From Symsagittifera roscoffensis (taxonomy: Eukaryota; Xenacoelomorpha; Acoela; Convolutidae), in NCBI RefSeq assembly GCF_963678635.1, contig NC_087064.1, positions 80,453,526 through 80,513,525 of the forward strand: DNA of 60,000 bases. The letters run 5' to 3'. The notes below the pieces were generated by a model. It made no database searches, was not told the origin of the DNA, and was given only the letters and a program-made list of their open reading frames with translations. Position 1 is the first letter of the stretch; every line of letters starts with the position of its first letter. The position numbers and the translations under genes are program-made. Below are positions 1 to 10,200 of this stretch, piece by piece.

Positions 1-243
1 TGTAAGTGTTTTTCTGTCTTCAAAATGGAAATAAAATTCATTGCAATCTATTTTAACGTAATGATTATGCTTTGAAATTCACGTTTTGGAACAAAGATTT
101 TACAAATTGAAAATGTCAAAGTCGCAAAACTATGAGATCGTTCTTGGAATTTACAGGCCTACTTGGTTATCCAATATTTCTAAAAAGTCCAAAAAGCTAA
201 TTTGTTAGCAGATGTAGCTGCTTTTTTTGTGACTAGTGTTTGC

Positions 244-430
244 CAGTTGTTAAGAGTTCGTGGCCGAGAGGGTAGGGCGTGAGACTCCAATTCTCCAGGT
301 CACAGGTGTGAGTCCCATACGTAGCTAAGTTTTTTACTAGATCGAGGCTTATTTTTTATTCACTTTACAAAGCTGCTTTTTTGTGTTTTCGCTAGTATTT
401 GCGAAGCTCAGCTTCGCCTCTGTAGAAATG
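244..430 (+). repeat. tRNA-headed SINE-like repeat with hairpin tail
   Basis: A tRNA-like head at about 255-325 has an A-box-like stretch near 261-272 (TGGCCGAGAGGG) and a B-box-like stretch at 305-315 (GGTGTGAGTCC). It is followed by an unrelated body and a perfect 7-bp-stem hairpin at 401-417 (GCGAAGC, loop TCA, GCTTCGC) ending in CTCTGT. The same hairpin plus CTCTGT tail recurs at 10133, 54395 and 56137, so this is a dispersed family. The head is too degenerate to be a working tRNA gene. Similarity to the other copies appears to continue past the hairpin to about 560. Confidence 0.6.
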
Positions 431-569
431 GAAGGCAAACGCCATCGAGCAGCAAAAGTATAAAGGTCGCGAGAAACTTGATCGTCTTCTAATTTCGAAC
501 TCGGAATTTAATTTTCACATTTCCTAGCGAACTAAAAATTTTACCTAGTGATCCAGTTTTCTCAATTTG

Positions 570-1024
570 AGCTAATTTTGTCAAAATAAGTATCAATCAT
601 AAAATGTTCTTGAACTTCAAAGAGTCTTAATGCAATATATTTTTTAGTTTTTTTAAGTTCGAAAGTTGAAGTTTTTTCTCAAAAAGTCAATTGTTTTCTG
701 TTTCCTTGCGTTCATTGACTCTTTTCAAACAGTCTGTTGGCTATCTTTATGCTTGCGATTAGCAAGCGTTATCAAACTGGAATCTAGACTTTTTTCGGGT
801 GAACAACTTATTTAACAGAATCACTCGAATCAATTGTCATCTTGGTTCATAATGAATTCAAATTTCTAAACGTCTCCGGCACGCTTAGTCTGAAGGTAAA
901 TAATAAGGCTGGGAAGGCAAAAGTCCTGGGTTCGAAACTGAACCGACCTGTTTTTTTTTTCAAACTGGAAATGGTCCGTTTCCAAAAAAATTGTTGGCTT
1001 ATTATTGTCAACTTATATTTTGTG
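570..1024. other. no gene seen
   Basis: AT-rich DNA with T-runs. Short open frames on both strands show no recognisable domain or splice context. Confidence 0.5.
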
Positions 1025-1267
1025 GACTTAGTTGCCATAATGTAGATTTCTTAAAAAGTTTATTTACATTGTAGTTGCTTTGAGTGTTCTGATCAACCTC
1101 TGCTGTTTCTAATTTAACTAAAATTGACTTCGTATACTGACTTCGTAAATTGACTTAGTTGCCATAATGTAGATTTCTTAAAAAGTTTATTTACATTGTA
1201 GTTGCTTTGAGTGTTCTGATCAACCTCTGCTGTTTCTAATTTAACTAAAATTGACTTCGTATACTGA
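1025..1267. repeat. perfect 116-bp tandem duplication
   Basis: The segment 1025-1140 is repeated base for base at 1152-1267, separated by 11 bp. The period is 127 bp. No coding content is seen. A perfect match suggests a very recent duplication or an assembly artefact. Confidence 0.85.
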
Positions 1268-1429
1268 TGAATTTATATATTTTTTGTCGGCGTAATGACC
1301 TAATGTCGAGTCGTTTCAACGGAAACATTTTTTGTACTCACCTCTGGATCGCGCAAAATGGTAAGTTTCTGAGTAGAAATATAGTTCCATTTTTTCATGA
1401 TAATATTTTTTCCGCTTTTTTTTGGTTTG

Positions 1430-1745
1430 TTTTCCTATTTTTGGCTTGATAGATTGCGGCGTATATTCTATTGGCCTACTGGGCTCATATTGCGTCTTTC
1501 GACAAGCGAAAAAAGTTTTGTGCGTGCGTGTCTGTGTTTTGAAGTTGAGGGGAACTTAAAATCTTATTAGTCCTCATGTTTTTTTCGGCTTTTTATTTTC
1601 CTTCTTTGGGCTTAATATGTTCGGCCTATATTATATCGGCTTATGGTCCTCATGTTGCTGCGTTTGAGGAGCAAAAAAGTTTTTTGAGGGTGAAGTCGAC
1701 TTAAAAATTTTTCAGAAGTCTGAAGTCTTGATTTTCTTCGGGTTA
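1430..1745. repeat. T-rich dispersed repeat ('TTCGGCTT..GGCCTA' type)
   Basis: Two related stretches (about 1430-1545 and 1590-1740) share the order T-run, GGCTTGATAG/GGCTTAATAT, TTGGCC or TCGGCTTA, CTCATATTG or CTCATGTTG and a GCGAAAAAAGTTTT-like segment. Similar stretches occur near 14880-14990 and 28420-28560. No coding potential is recognised. Confidence 0.4.
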
Positions 1746-1999
1746 AAGGGTTTCTGACAAGGTTTTTTTGGCTGTTACCGATGGGTACATTATCTCCTGA
1801 TGCGGATTACACATTCTATTGTCTTGTCATGTTTTTGTTCCAAAACTAGCCTTATTCAAAAGATTTCATCTAGTTTTTTTGACCTTTTCGACTTTTTTTC
1901 GTTTTTGTTTTGTATCGGAAGTGATGCGAAGTGTTGTACATACTTCTCCAAAGTTAACGTCATGTGTGTTCAAATTCTTGTTACTGGTACATTATTGTA

Positions 2000-2215
2000 C
2001 TAAAATTATTGGCTCTTTTTCTTTTTGTCCCACCTGCAATTTTTTACATGTAAATTTGTTGACCACATTGTCCGATTGTTATGAAAATTGACATACAGAC
2101 TAATAAGGCCACGACAAATATATTTGGTCTTCATACTCAACCTCGTAAAACCACTAGTTACTCTAATGTATTGAAGCTCGTGTGAGGCGGGGGGAAGTAA
2201 AAAGAGCCAAATTAT
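2000..2215 (+). repeat. inverted repeat arm A (pairs with 4207-4432)
   Basis: This segment matches the reverse complement of about 4207-4432 over roughly 200 bp, with scattered substitutions and short indels. Shared blocks include TTTGGTCTTCATA, CGTAAAACCACT and GCTCGTGTGAGG. The two arms bracket the tandem array and HP1 exon 1. Confidence 0.65.
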
Positions 2216-2343
2216 TTTATTACAGCTCGGTATTTTCGACTGGTTTATATGGTAGATGGTCTATACTTTTTCTAACCATGTTTTTTTCGATTTCTGTAAG
2301 TCGATCAGAAAAGTTTGAATTTTTGAGCAGCTACATATCGTGC

Positions 2344-2362
2344 TATGCGCGCATAACGCTAG
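2344..2362 (+). mobile_element. Helitron-like 3' terminus
   Basis: A 12-bp palindrome at 2344-2355 (TATGCGCGCATA) is followed by ACG and CTAG, then T. A short hairpin just upstream of CTRR next to a T is the classic Helitron 3' end. The same ACG-CTAG-T end behind a hairpin recurs at 3909 and 56676. The body and 5' end were not identified. Confidence 0.35.
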
Positions 2363-2649
2363 TTTTTTTTTGCTTCAGGCGCTTGAAAACAGACTTTCGG
2401 TTCTAATAGCGTCCTCCCAATCTTTTGTCAGTCAATAATTTTGCTTATTTTTGTTTCATAAAAAGTATCATTAAATTAGATTGGAAACAAGTTATCTATT
2501 ATATATTTAAATGCGGGCTTCACTATCTCGCCATGTTTAAGCTTTTTCAACGTATTATTTTTGCATGTTTAAGCTATATCGTATATTGCAATGGTTAAGA
2601 TTTTTTTTCGATTTTCCAATTTGGTTTTAGTGGTTATTTTACCGAATTT

Positions 2650-3860
2650 AAATTAAGCAGCCCAATATCGAATTAGTGGTTGACAATTTTGCCTCCAATT
2701 CTGAATGTCCGAATCATTTTAGTTAACGAGATATGACGTTTTTTTGTGATTTTTCAAAAAACTTTCAGAAAACCTATATCAATTTTTTTCCGCAAAATCT
2801 GAAATTCCCAACCCTGTAGTTGGGTCCTGTCAGATTATTCTCAAAGATTGCGAATCTTGCCTCCAAATATGACAGCTCAATTCTCGGTAGTTTTCGAGAT
2901 ATGACGTTTTTTGTGATTTTTTCAAAAATTTTCAGAAAACTTAAATTATTATGATTTTTTGAAAATCTGAAATTCCCAACCCTGTAGTTGGGTACTGTCA
3001 GAGTACTATCAAGGATCACAAATCTTGCCTCCAATAATGACTGATCAAATCCTTGTAGTTTTTGAGATATGAAGTTTTTGTGATTTTTTCAAAAATTTTC
3101 GGAAAATTTTAATTTTTAAGTTCTCAAAATTTGAAATTCCCAATCTTGTAGTTGGGTGCTGTCAGAGTAATCTTGAAGATTGCGAATCTTGCCTCAGAAT
3201 ATGGCTGCTCATTTCTTTGTAGTTTTCGAGATATGACGTTTTTGGTGATTTTTTCAAAAATTTCCAGAAAACTTCAGAAAGTTTAAATTAATTATTTTTT
3301 TAAATTTGGAATTTCCAACGCGATAGTTCGTTGTTGTCAGGTACGCTTAAGAGTTGCAAATCTTGCCACACGCGACTGCTAAACGCGACTGCTCAAATGC
3401 TTTTAGTTTCCGAGATGTGACCTTTTTTGATTTTTTCAAAATTTCTCAAAGAACTTATCTACAAAGAAATTCAAAAAATATTAAACTAGTAACTTGATGA
3501 AGATACAACCTTATTGTCAGCGTACACCCAGGCGTCTGAAATCTTGCCTCATAATTTGAATGCTCAATCTTTTTAGTTTCCGAGATAAGACGTTTTTTTT
3601 CTATTTTTTTTTCGGGAACCAGGTTTAAAAAAATTCACAAAATCTTAGATTCCTAACCCTATGGTAGGGTGCTCTCAGGGAATCTCAATGTTTGCAAACC
3701 TGGCCTCCAAGTTTCTCCAGAGGCTCATTAAGTTTTCCAGATGACGCTTTTAAAATCGGAAATAAAAAAGTTTAAAAGTTTGAAATTACCAACCCTGTAA
3801 TTGGCTGCAGTCTGAGTACACTCAAAGTTTGCAGATGTTGTTTCCAATATATGCGGTTTT
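2650..3860. repeat. diverged tandem array of about 164-176-bp units
   Basis: A phrase close to GAAATTCCCAACCCTGTAG starts at 2801, 2969 and 3133, with weaker versions near 3309, 3648 and 3782. Each is followed by CTGTCAGAG-like, 'cttgcctcc' and 'gagatatgacgttttt' segments in the same order. That gives about seven units. Open frames inside are repeat-derived and not credible genes. The array ends about 170 bp before the HP1 start codon. Confidence 0.85.
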
Positions 3861-3887
3861 TTTCATGAGCTGTCGAAAAATTTCGAA

Positions 3888-3913
3888 GCACCGAAGGTGC
3901 GTTAAACGCTAGT
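3888..3913 (+). mobile_element. Helitron-like 3' terminus
   Basis: The hairpin GCACC-GAA-GGTGC (3888-3900) is followed 8 nt later by CTAG (3909-3912) and then T. This matches the Helitron 3' end rule and shares ACGCTAGT with 2357-2363 and 56674-56680. It abuts the end of the tandem array. Confidence 0.4.
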
Positions 3914-4033
3914 TATTATTATTACTTAAGTTGATTTTATACGGATAACACATTCAGCAAAATCTTCATTCTTCATCAAGTTTTCAGTTGGACTGAACAA
4001 CCGCGCAACATTCACAGTAACTTAATCACTGCG

Positions 4034-4203
4034 ATGTCGACATTCTCAAAGTACATGCTGTCAAGCAGCAGTAGCAGTAGCGACGTGGCTGGCAAGTCGA
4101 GTGATGTCCTGAGTTCGGCGGGCGAGAGTAGTGGAAGCACGGAGTGGGTTGTGGAGAAAGTTGTGGACAAACGGGTTCTCCCCTCGGGCGAAGTACATTA
4201 CAG
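4034..4203 (+). CDS. HP1: HP1 exon 1
   Basis: Starts at ATG 4034 and encodes MSTFSKYM, a Ser run and the first half of the chromodomain up to GEVHY. Donor CAG|GTAGAA at 4204. The 170-nt length leaves two bases of codon 57. Confidence 0.85.
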
Positions 4204-7200
4204 GTAGAAGAGTCAAAAAAAGTCTTTTTACTTTTTACTCCCACCCCCCCCCCCCCACCTCACACGAGCATCAATTTTATTGTCTAACGAGTGGTTTTAC
4301 AAGGTTATTTATGAAGACCAAATATGTTTGTCATGGCCTAATTAGTCAGCATGGAAATTTTCATGACAATCGAACAAGTGAACAGTTATTTTAAAAACAA
4401 AAATTTGCAGGTGAGGGGAAAAGGAAAAAGAGCCAAGGTCTCCAACAGCCATAAAAATTTCCGGGATGTTTACTCAAGCGAGATTCAGAAGTATACAGAG
4501 TGCAAGACTGTATTTTTGGCACGCAATTTTTGTTGCAGATAAAATAGCTTCTGAATTAAGAATCGTTCGAATTGAAGTTCCCTTTTCCTGTCGAAATACC
4601 TTTTATTGGCTTACTTCAACCTAACAGAAGATTTAATTGTGAATTTTTGTTTTGTTCAGTGAACGGCGTTTTGTTAAGTTAACGATTTAAAACAGGTTTT
4701 TTATATAGAATATTTTGTTGAATTTGTCACAGCTTAATTGCGTTATCTGTAAACTGCATAAAGAACTTAAACCAGGAGCGAATATAGGATTTTCGCGAGG
4801 GGGAGAGGGTTTTGAAAAAGTTGTCAAGCCTTTCCAATTTGACTCTCCGAACGCTCTAACATAAAAAAGCTTTCTTCGCTTGCTCGCTTTCAAATTAAGC
4901 CTGTGTGTTACTTTGTATATCACTTTGTATGTCATTTCACGTGAGCTTTGAATATATCTTTAGTATTTTACCCTGCTTTAACAATAGTAGCAGGAGTAAA
5001 ATGACCTTTGCGGGAAGCTTCAAGTCCCCTCCAGTCTGGCTGGAGGATCAAATATTCGCGTCATGGAAAGCTGAATTTATGCTGTGGACACTGGTTACCG
5101 ATCTCGATGAGAAGAAACGTGTTGTCGCTGTAGCTTTATATCTCTCTGGGCGAAGGCGCGAAGTGGCCATGGAAGTTCCTTCTACGGACCTGAACGAAGA
5201 TGGCCTTGAATCACTTCTAAACAAGTTGGAAACTGTGTTCGGAATAGATACAGTCGATGCTGCTCTCATTTCCTATGACAGTTTTGAGTCTGTTAAAAGG
5301 CTAGGAAAGACGATAGCAGAGTATATTCAAAACTTTGAAATGATGCACAAAAAATTGAAAAAGCATCAAATGGTTATTCCCGATAATATACTTGCTTGTA
5401 AATTGTTGAGAAATGTGGAACTAGAGGAGAAGGAACGTCAAATGGCTCTGGCTGCTACTCGTGATTTATCTTATTATGCCATGAAAACAGCGCTGAAACG
5501 AATTTTTGCATCAACTACGGCTAGTAAGAGTACGCTTGCAGTATCCTTGAAAGAAGAGCCAACATTTGCTGCCTCTAACGATAACGTTTTTCTGGCCGGA
5601 TCGAAGAATAGGAAAAGCGGAAAACCGTTTTTCAACAAGCCGGAATCGAGTGGAAATAACCCAGTTGGAAAAGACGGAAAAGTCACAAATTGTCGTGTTT
5701 GTGGATGCAGATTCCATTGGGCTTGTTTTTGCCCAGAAGACAAGCAGGATATTCGGAATAATCAGCGAAATGGTTGCCAAGACGAAGGAGAAGAGCATAA
5801 AACATTCATAACGTTTATTTCTGGAGCGCTACAGTTGATAAAAGAATCATCTAACAGCGCTATTGTAGACACAGTATGTCTTCGTACTGTAGCAGGTGAC
5901 AATTGGCTTCACCAGTTTGTTCAGAGATTGCCATATCACTTGGCAAATGGCGTCACTTTCCAAAAATCTAGTGCTGGAATAGTTTTTGGAGACGGCAGAA
6001 GATAAGTTTGTGTCAAAACGGCGTTTTTCCCGATAAAAATTGGATCTTTGGCGTGCAAACTGAAGATTTTGAATTGTAATTTACCGTTGCTACTAAGTGT
6101 TAGATCCATCGAAAAGGCACAACCATCAATTCAGGCGCATAAGAAGATTATCCTGACACGGGGGAAATTGTCCCTATGAAAAAGCTTTCTAGCGGTCATC
6201 TTGCTGTTGATGTTTTTCCGACTTCCTCGGAAGATGACCACCTTTTCTTATCAAAAAATTTTGATCTCATGGTTTCTAAGCAAATATTCAAGCTTCACTG
6301 TCAGTTTGGTCACTGTAGTGGTCAGAAGTTCTTGTCTATGTTAGCGCAAGCTAGTAAAAAGAGTGCCTCTCAGAAGAAAAGTGTTGAGAATGTCTGTGAA
6401 TCGTGTATCGTATGTGCTAAATTTGGCTGAGCAAAAGCGAGACCTGTTGCGCCGCTTCCTTTGTCTGTCAGATTCAATGACATGATTGCTATTGATCTAC
6501 ACAAGATGACAGAATTGGGGTCCTCTGTTTATTATTTGCATATCATAGACGTATTCACAAAATTTAGTGAAGCTGGATTTCTTTTCAACAAGAAACCGGA
6601 GAGTGTTACTGGCGTTTTAATGAAAAAGCGGTGTCTTCGATATGGTTATCCAAAGAAAGTATTCGCCGATAATGGTGGAGTTTTCCAACTTGAAGTTGAT
6701 ATCTGTGACAGAAAACGCTGATATCACCTTAAAGTTCACAGCTGGTGACAGTCCGCTGTCAAATGATGTCTGTGAGCGTCACAATGCGCTAATCCCTGAA
6801 ACCTTCCTGAAAGTATCAGAAAATAAGCCAGGATCAGAGCCAGATGTTTTAGACCATGCAGCTTTCGCCAAGAATTTCTTGTTAAATAGCAAAGGGTTTT
6901 CTCCCCATCAACTTGTTTACGGAAACAGTCCAAACATACCAAATGTCACTACGAACTCTCTTCCTGCTTTTGCGGAAGCTTGTATCAGCAAAACGTTCTC
7001 AGATCAACTGAAAAAGCTCCATGACGCAAGAAGTGCTTACTTGAAGTCGGAAAACTCAAGCCAGATCCGTAGAGCTCTTTTGAGTTATGTACGAAAAGAT
7101 GCGGGTGCCTTCCTTTGGGGGGATGATGTTTTCTATAAGCGGGAAGAGAATAAATGAAAAGGTCCAGCGAGAACAATTGGCCTAGATGGCCGAGTGTACC

Positions 7201-10200
7201 TTCTACGTCTGGGGGGACAAGTTGTTAGAGTTCATTCCAATATGATACGTCATGTAAAGTTCGCGATTCCTGAGGATTTTGTCGACAAACCACCAGAGGT
7301 ACAAGACGTGACAGGAACAAAAGTCAGTTCTGGGAGCGATAGCGTTTACATGGACCCAGATGAAATTTCGGACACACCTCACCAGTGAAATGAGAAGGAG
7401 TTAGAGGGCTCTGATTTGCTGGAGGGCTCATCTGACATGATTCGAAAGAATCAAGATAATGTAATTCCCCAGATCGTTGACAATTCGGATCAATTGGAGC
7501 AGGTATCTGACCAAGTTGTCGCTAAATTAACCAGTTTTCCTAAAATTGGTCAGAAGATCAGACTGGTTTTGCGAGATCCTTCTGTACCTGGGGTCGATTG
7601 CGCTGGAACTGTTTTGAGCAGAGGAGGTAAGAAAACAGGTCAGTATAGGAATTATTACATTATTGAATTCGAAAAACCAGATGCTTGTCATGGTGTTACT
7701 GACTGCATTGACTTTAAAAACGACGTGTTGCTCTGGGAACTATCTGTAGATGAAGAAACTTGCCTACTGACAGTATCAGATGAACAAAAGGCATTCTTAA
7801 GTTTCGCAAAACAAGCGGAGTACGAGAGCTGGCTTGAAAATGAGGCTTTCGAGGTAGTAACAGACAACCATCAACACTGTATTTCAACCAAGTGGGTAAC
7901 TACTGAGAAAGATGGCACAAAAATCAAAGCTCGCCTTGTTGCAACAGGATTTGAAGAACTCGGTACTGATGACATGGTTCGCTATTTACCAACTGCCGCT
8001 AAAGACTCTAAGACTATTGCTTGCTATAATATCTTCGTCCGAGAACTGGGAAATGGGTTGCATGGACGTTCAAAGGAAAAAAGACCAACCGTGACGTGTA
8101 TTTGTCGCCTCCACCAGAGTTTGCAGAGAAAAACAAGTCATGGAAACTTAAAAAGACTGTGTATGGGCTAGTTGATGCTTCACTCAGTTGGTATGAGAGT
8201 GAAAGATGTATTCATTGTGCTAGGAGGAACCACTTGCAAATTTGAGGAAGGAGTGTTTGTGTTTCGTGATTCGCGTTCAAAAACTATTGGCCTTGTTTCC
8301 ATACATGTCGATGATTTCTTCTGGACAATAAATCAAAATTTTGTCCGCGCTGTGGTTGTAGGAATTAGGAGCAATTTTGGTTTAGAGGATTTCTTGCCTT
8401 TGAGTTTGTCCGTAAAAAACAGGGAATAACTGTAAATCAGACAAATTATCTTGAAAAATTTCAGCAAATTCGTTTTTCTGGAGCCGGAGGAGAGTTATCG
8501 ACACAGACTCAGCCAGGTTTATCTTTTGGTACTAGTACAATGGCATCGAAGATAAGAACCTCCAAGAAGTCTGACCTTGCTGTTCTTAACAAGCTCATAC
8601 GTAAATGCGAAGCTATTCCTGCTAAACTTTGTTTCCAAACACTTGGTGATGTCGAAAACTGGGTCATTATTGTCTATACCGATGCCTCGCTAGCAAACTG
8701 TGAAGACTTGACGTTACAGTGTGCATGTTTGCTTTTTCTGGCTAATAGAAGAACATATACAAGCGTTCTGATATCGTGGAGGTCCCAGAAGTCCAAAAGG
8801 GCTGTCAGAGGCACTCTCAGTGCGGAAACCGTTGCGTGTGTAGAAGCATTGGACTCTGGTATTCTGTGACAACACACTTTGAAAGAGGTATTTTGTGTCA
8901 AGTTGCCTATTTTTTTGTGCTACTGACAATGAATCGCTTGTATCTACAGTACTCTCTCCAAAGATTGTAGCTGATAAACGCCTGAGAGTTGATATTGCCT
9001 TTTTACGAGATCTGATTTGTCATAATCCTTCCATACGCTTTTTTTGGGTGCCCACGAAAGAGCAACTTGCTGATTGTATGACAAAAAGTAATAGAAACAC
9101 TGAACAAAACATTATTCGCGACCAGTTTGTGGAGATTTTCTTTGCTAGCAAAGCAGTTAGAGAATCGCTATGCACGTCGTCCCAAACTTTGCGGAAGTAA
9201 GCCCTGGAAACCTAAATTTGTAACTCATAATTATAACTTATTCATTTCGTACTGCTTAAGTGTTAAAGCGTTATTCATTTCATACTGCTAACGTGTTAAC
9301 ATGTTATACCTTATTGAAACATATTCATTTAGCTGGAGTATTTTTTGTAAGTATGTGATAGTTGACTGATTAAAGTGAGTTTACCAGACGGTAACCCATT
9401 TTGATTTACCCATGATTTCATCAATCTAAAATATTGGGTGATTGTTACTTTGTATATCACTTTGTATGTCATTTCAGGTGAGCTTTGAATATATCTTTAG
9501 TATTTTACCCTGTTTTAAATGTGTTAGTGTTTTCATAAAACTGTTGAGTTGGTCAACTTGAAATACGTGTCATGAAATAGGGCTGAAATTTCAAATCAAA
9601 TATGTCAAATTGAAGGCTTCTCAGTTGTGATTCTCATCTCAGCGCGAAATTCCGAAAAAAGTGCTTCAATGTCGAGAAAAATTGTCTGGTGTTTCTGCTA
9701 TTCAGTCTTAAGGTTAACGAAGAGCGGATAATTTAGCCAGAGAGAACTGTAAAAAGGATAAAAAATAATTAAAAAGTTTATCGGATGCAGTTTTATTCAC
9801 TGGAAGGAAATCTCAAAAGTATGAAAATTTTAAAGAACTTTCACCAAAATTTTTTTCGATGAGATATTTGTCATCGGAACCTTATGATTCTTGAAAAACA
9901 CCAGGCTGCTCTTGTCTCTTGTCTTTCTAAACTTTCTATTAACAAGTGACGTGAAATTTGGTATCAGACTTTTTGTTGCAAACGTTTTCTAACCGAAACA
10001 GTTGTTAGATGCACGTGTTATAGTATGAGCTTTCTTTTTTTTTCCAATCTAAGTCGCAAATTTTGTAGACTCATAGTTTTACTCATTCAGTTTTTCCCAG
10101 TAGCGTTATCGGTCATATTTTTGCTTGTGTGTGCGAAGTGCAACTTCGCCTCTGTGTTTGAGATTTATGAGGAAGCATTTCACATGATAAGGGCTGGAAA

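Larger units (their letters stand above)
4906..9518 (+). mobile_element. Ty1/copia LTR retrotransposon, degenerate, inside HP1 intron 1
   Basis: The element is bounded by 75-bp direct repeats at 4906-4980 and 9443-9517 that differ at two positions. Inside are gag with a CCHC knuckle, a pre-integrase zinc finger and integrase, then reverse transcriptase and RNase H. The order integrase before reverse transcriptase defines Ty1/copia. Multiple stops and frameshifts break pol. It lies in the same orientation as HP1. Flanking pentamers are CTGTG (4901-4905) and ATGTG (9519-9523), four of five matching, a possible target-site duplication. The very short LTRs and the RNase H pattern (ISW..S..S..AETVA) are reminiscent of animal GalEa-type copia elements; that subfamily call is an inference. 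Confidence 0.85.

Noticed and set aside
2774-3034. 86-codon minus-strand open frame with an internally repeated protein pattern
   Set aside because: It is a by-product of the tandem array; the repeat is in the DNA and continues where the frame is closed.
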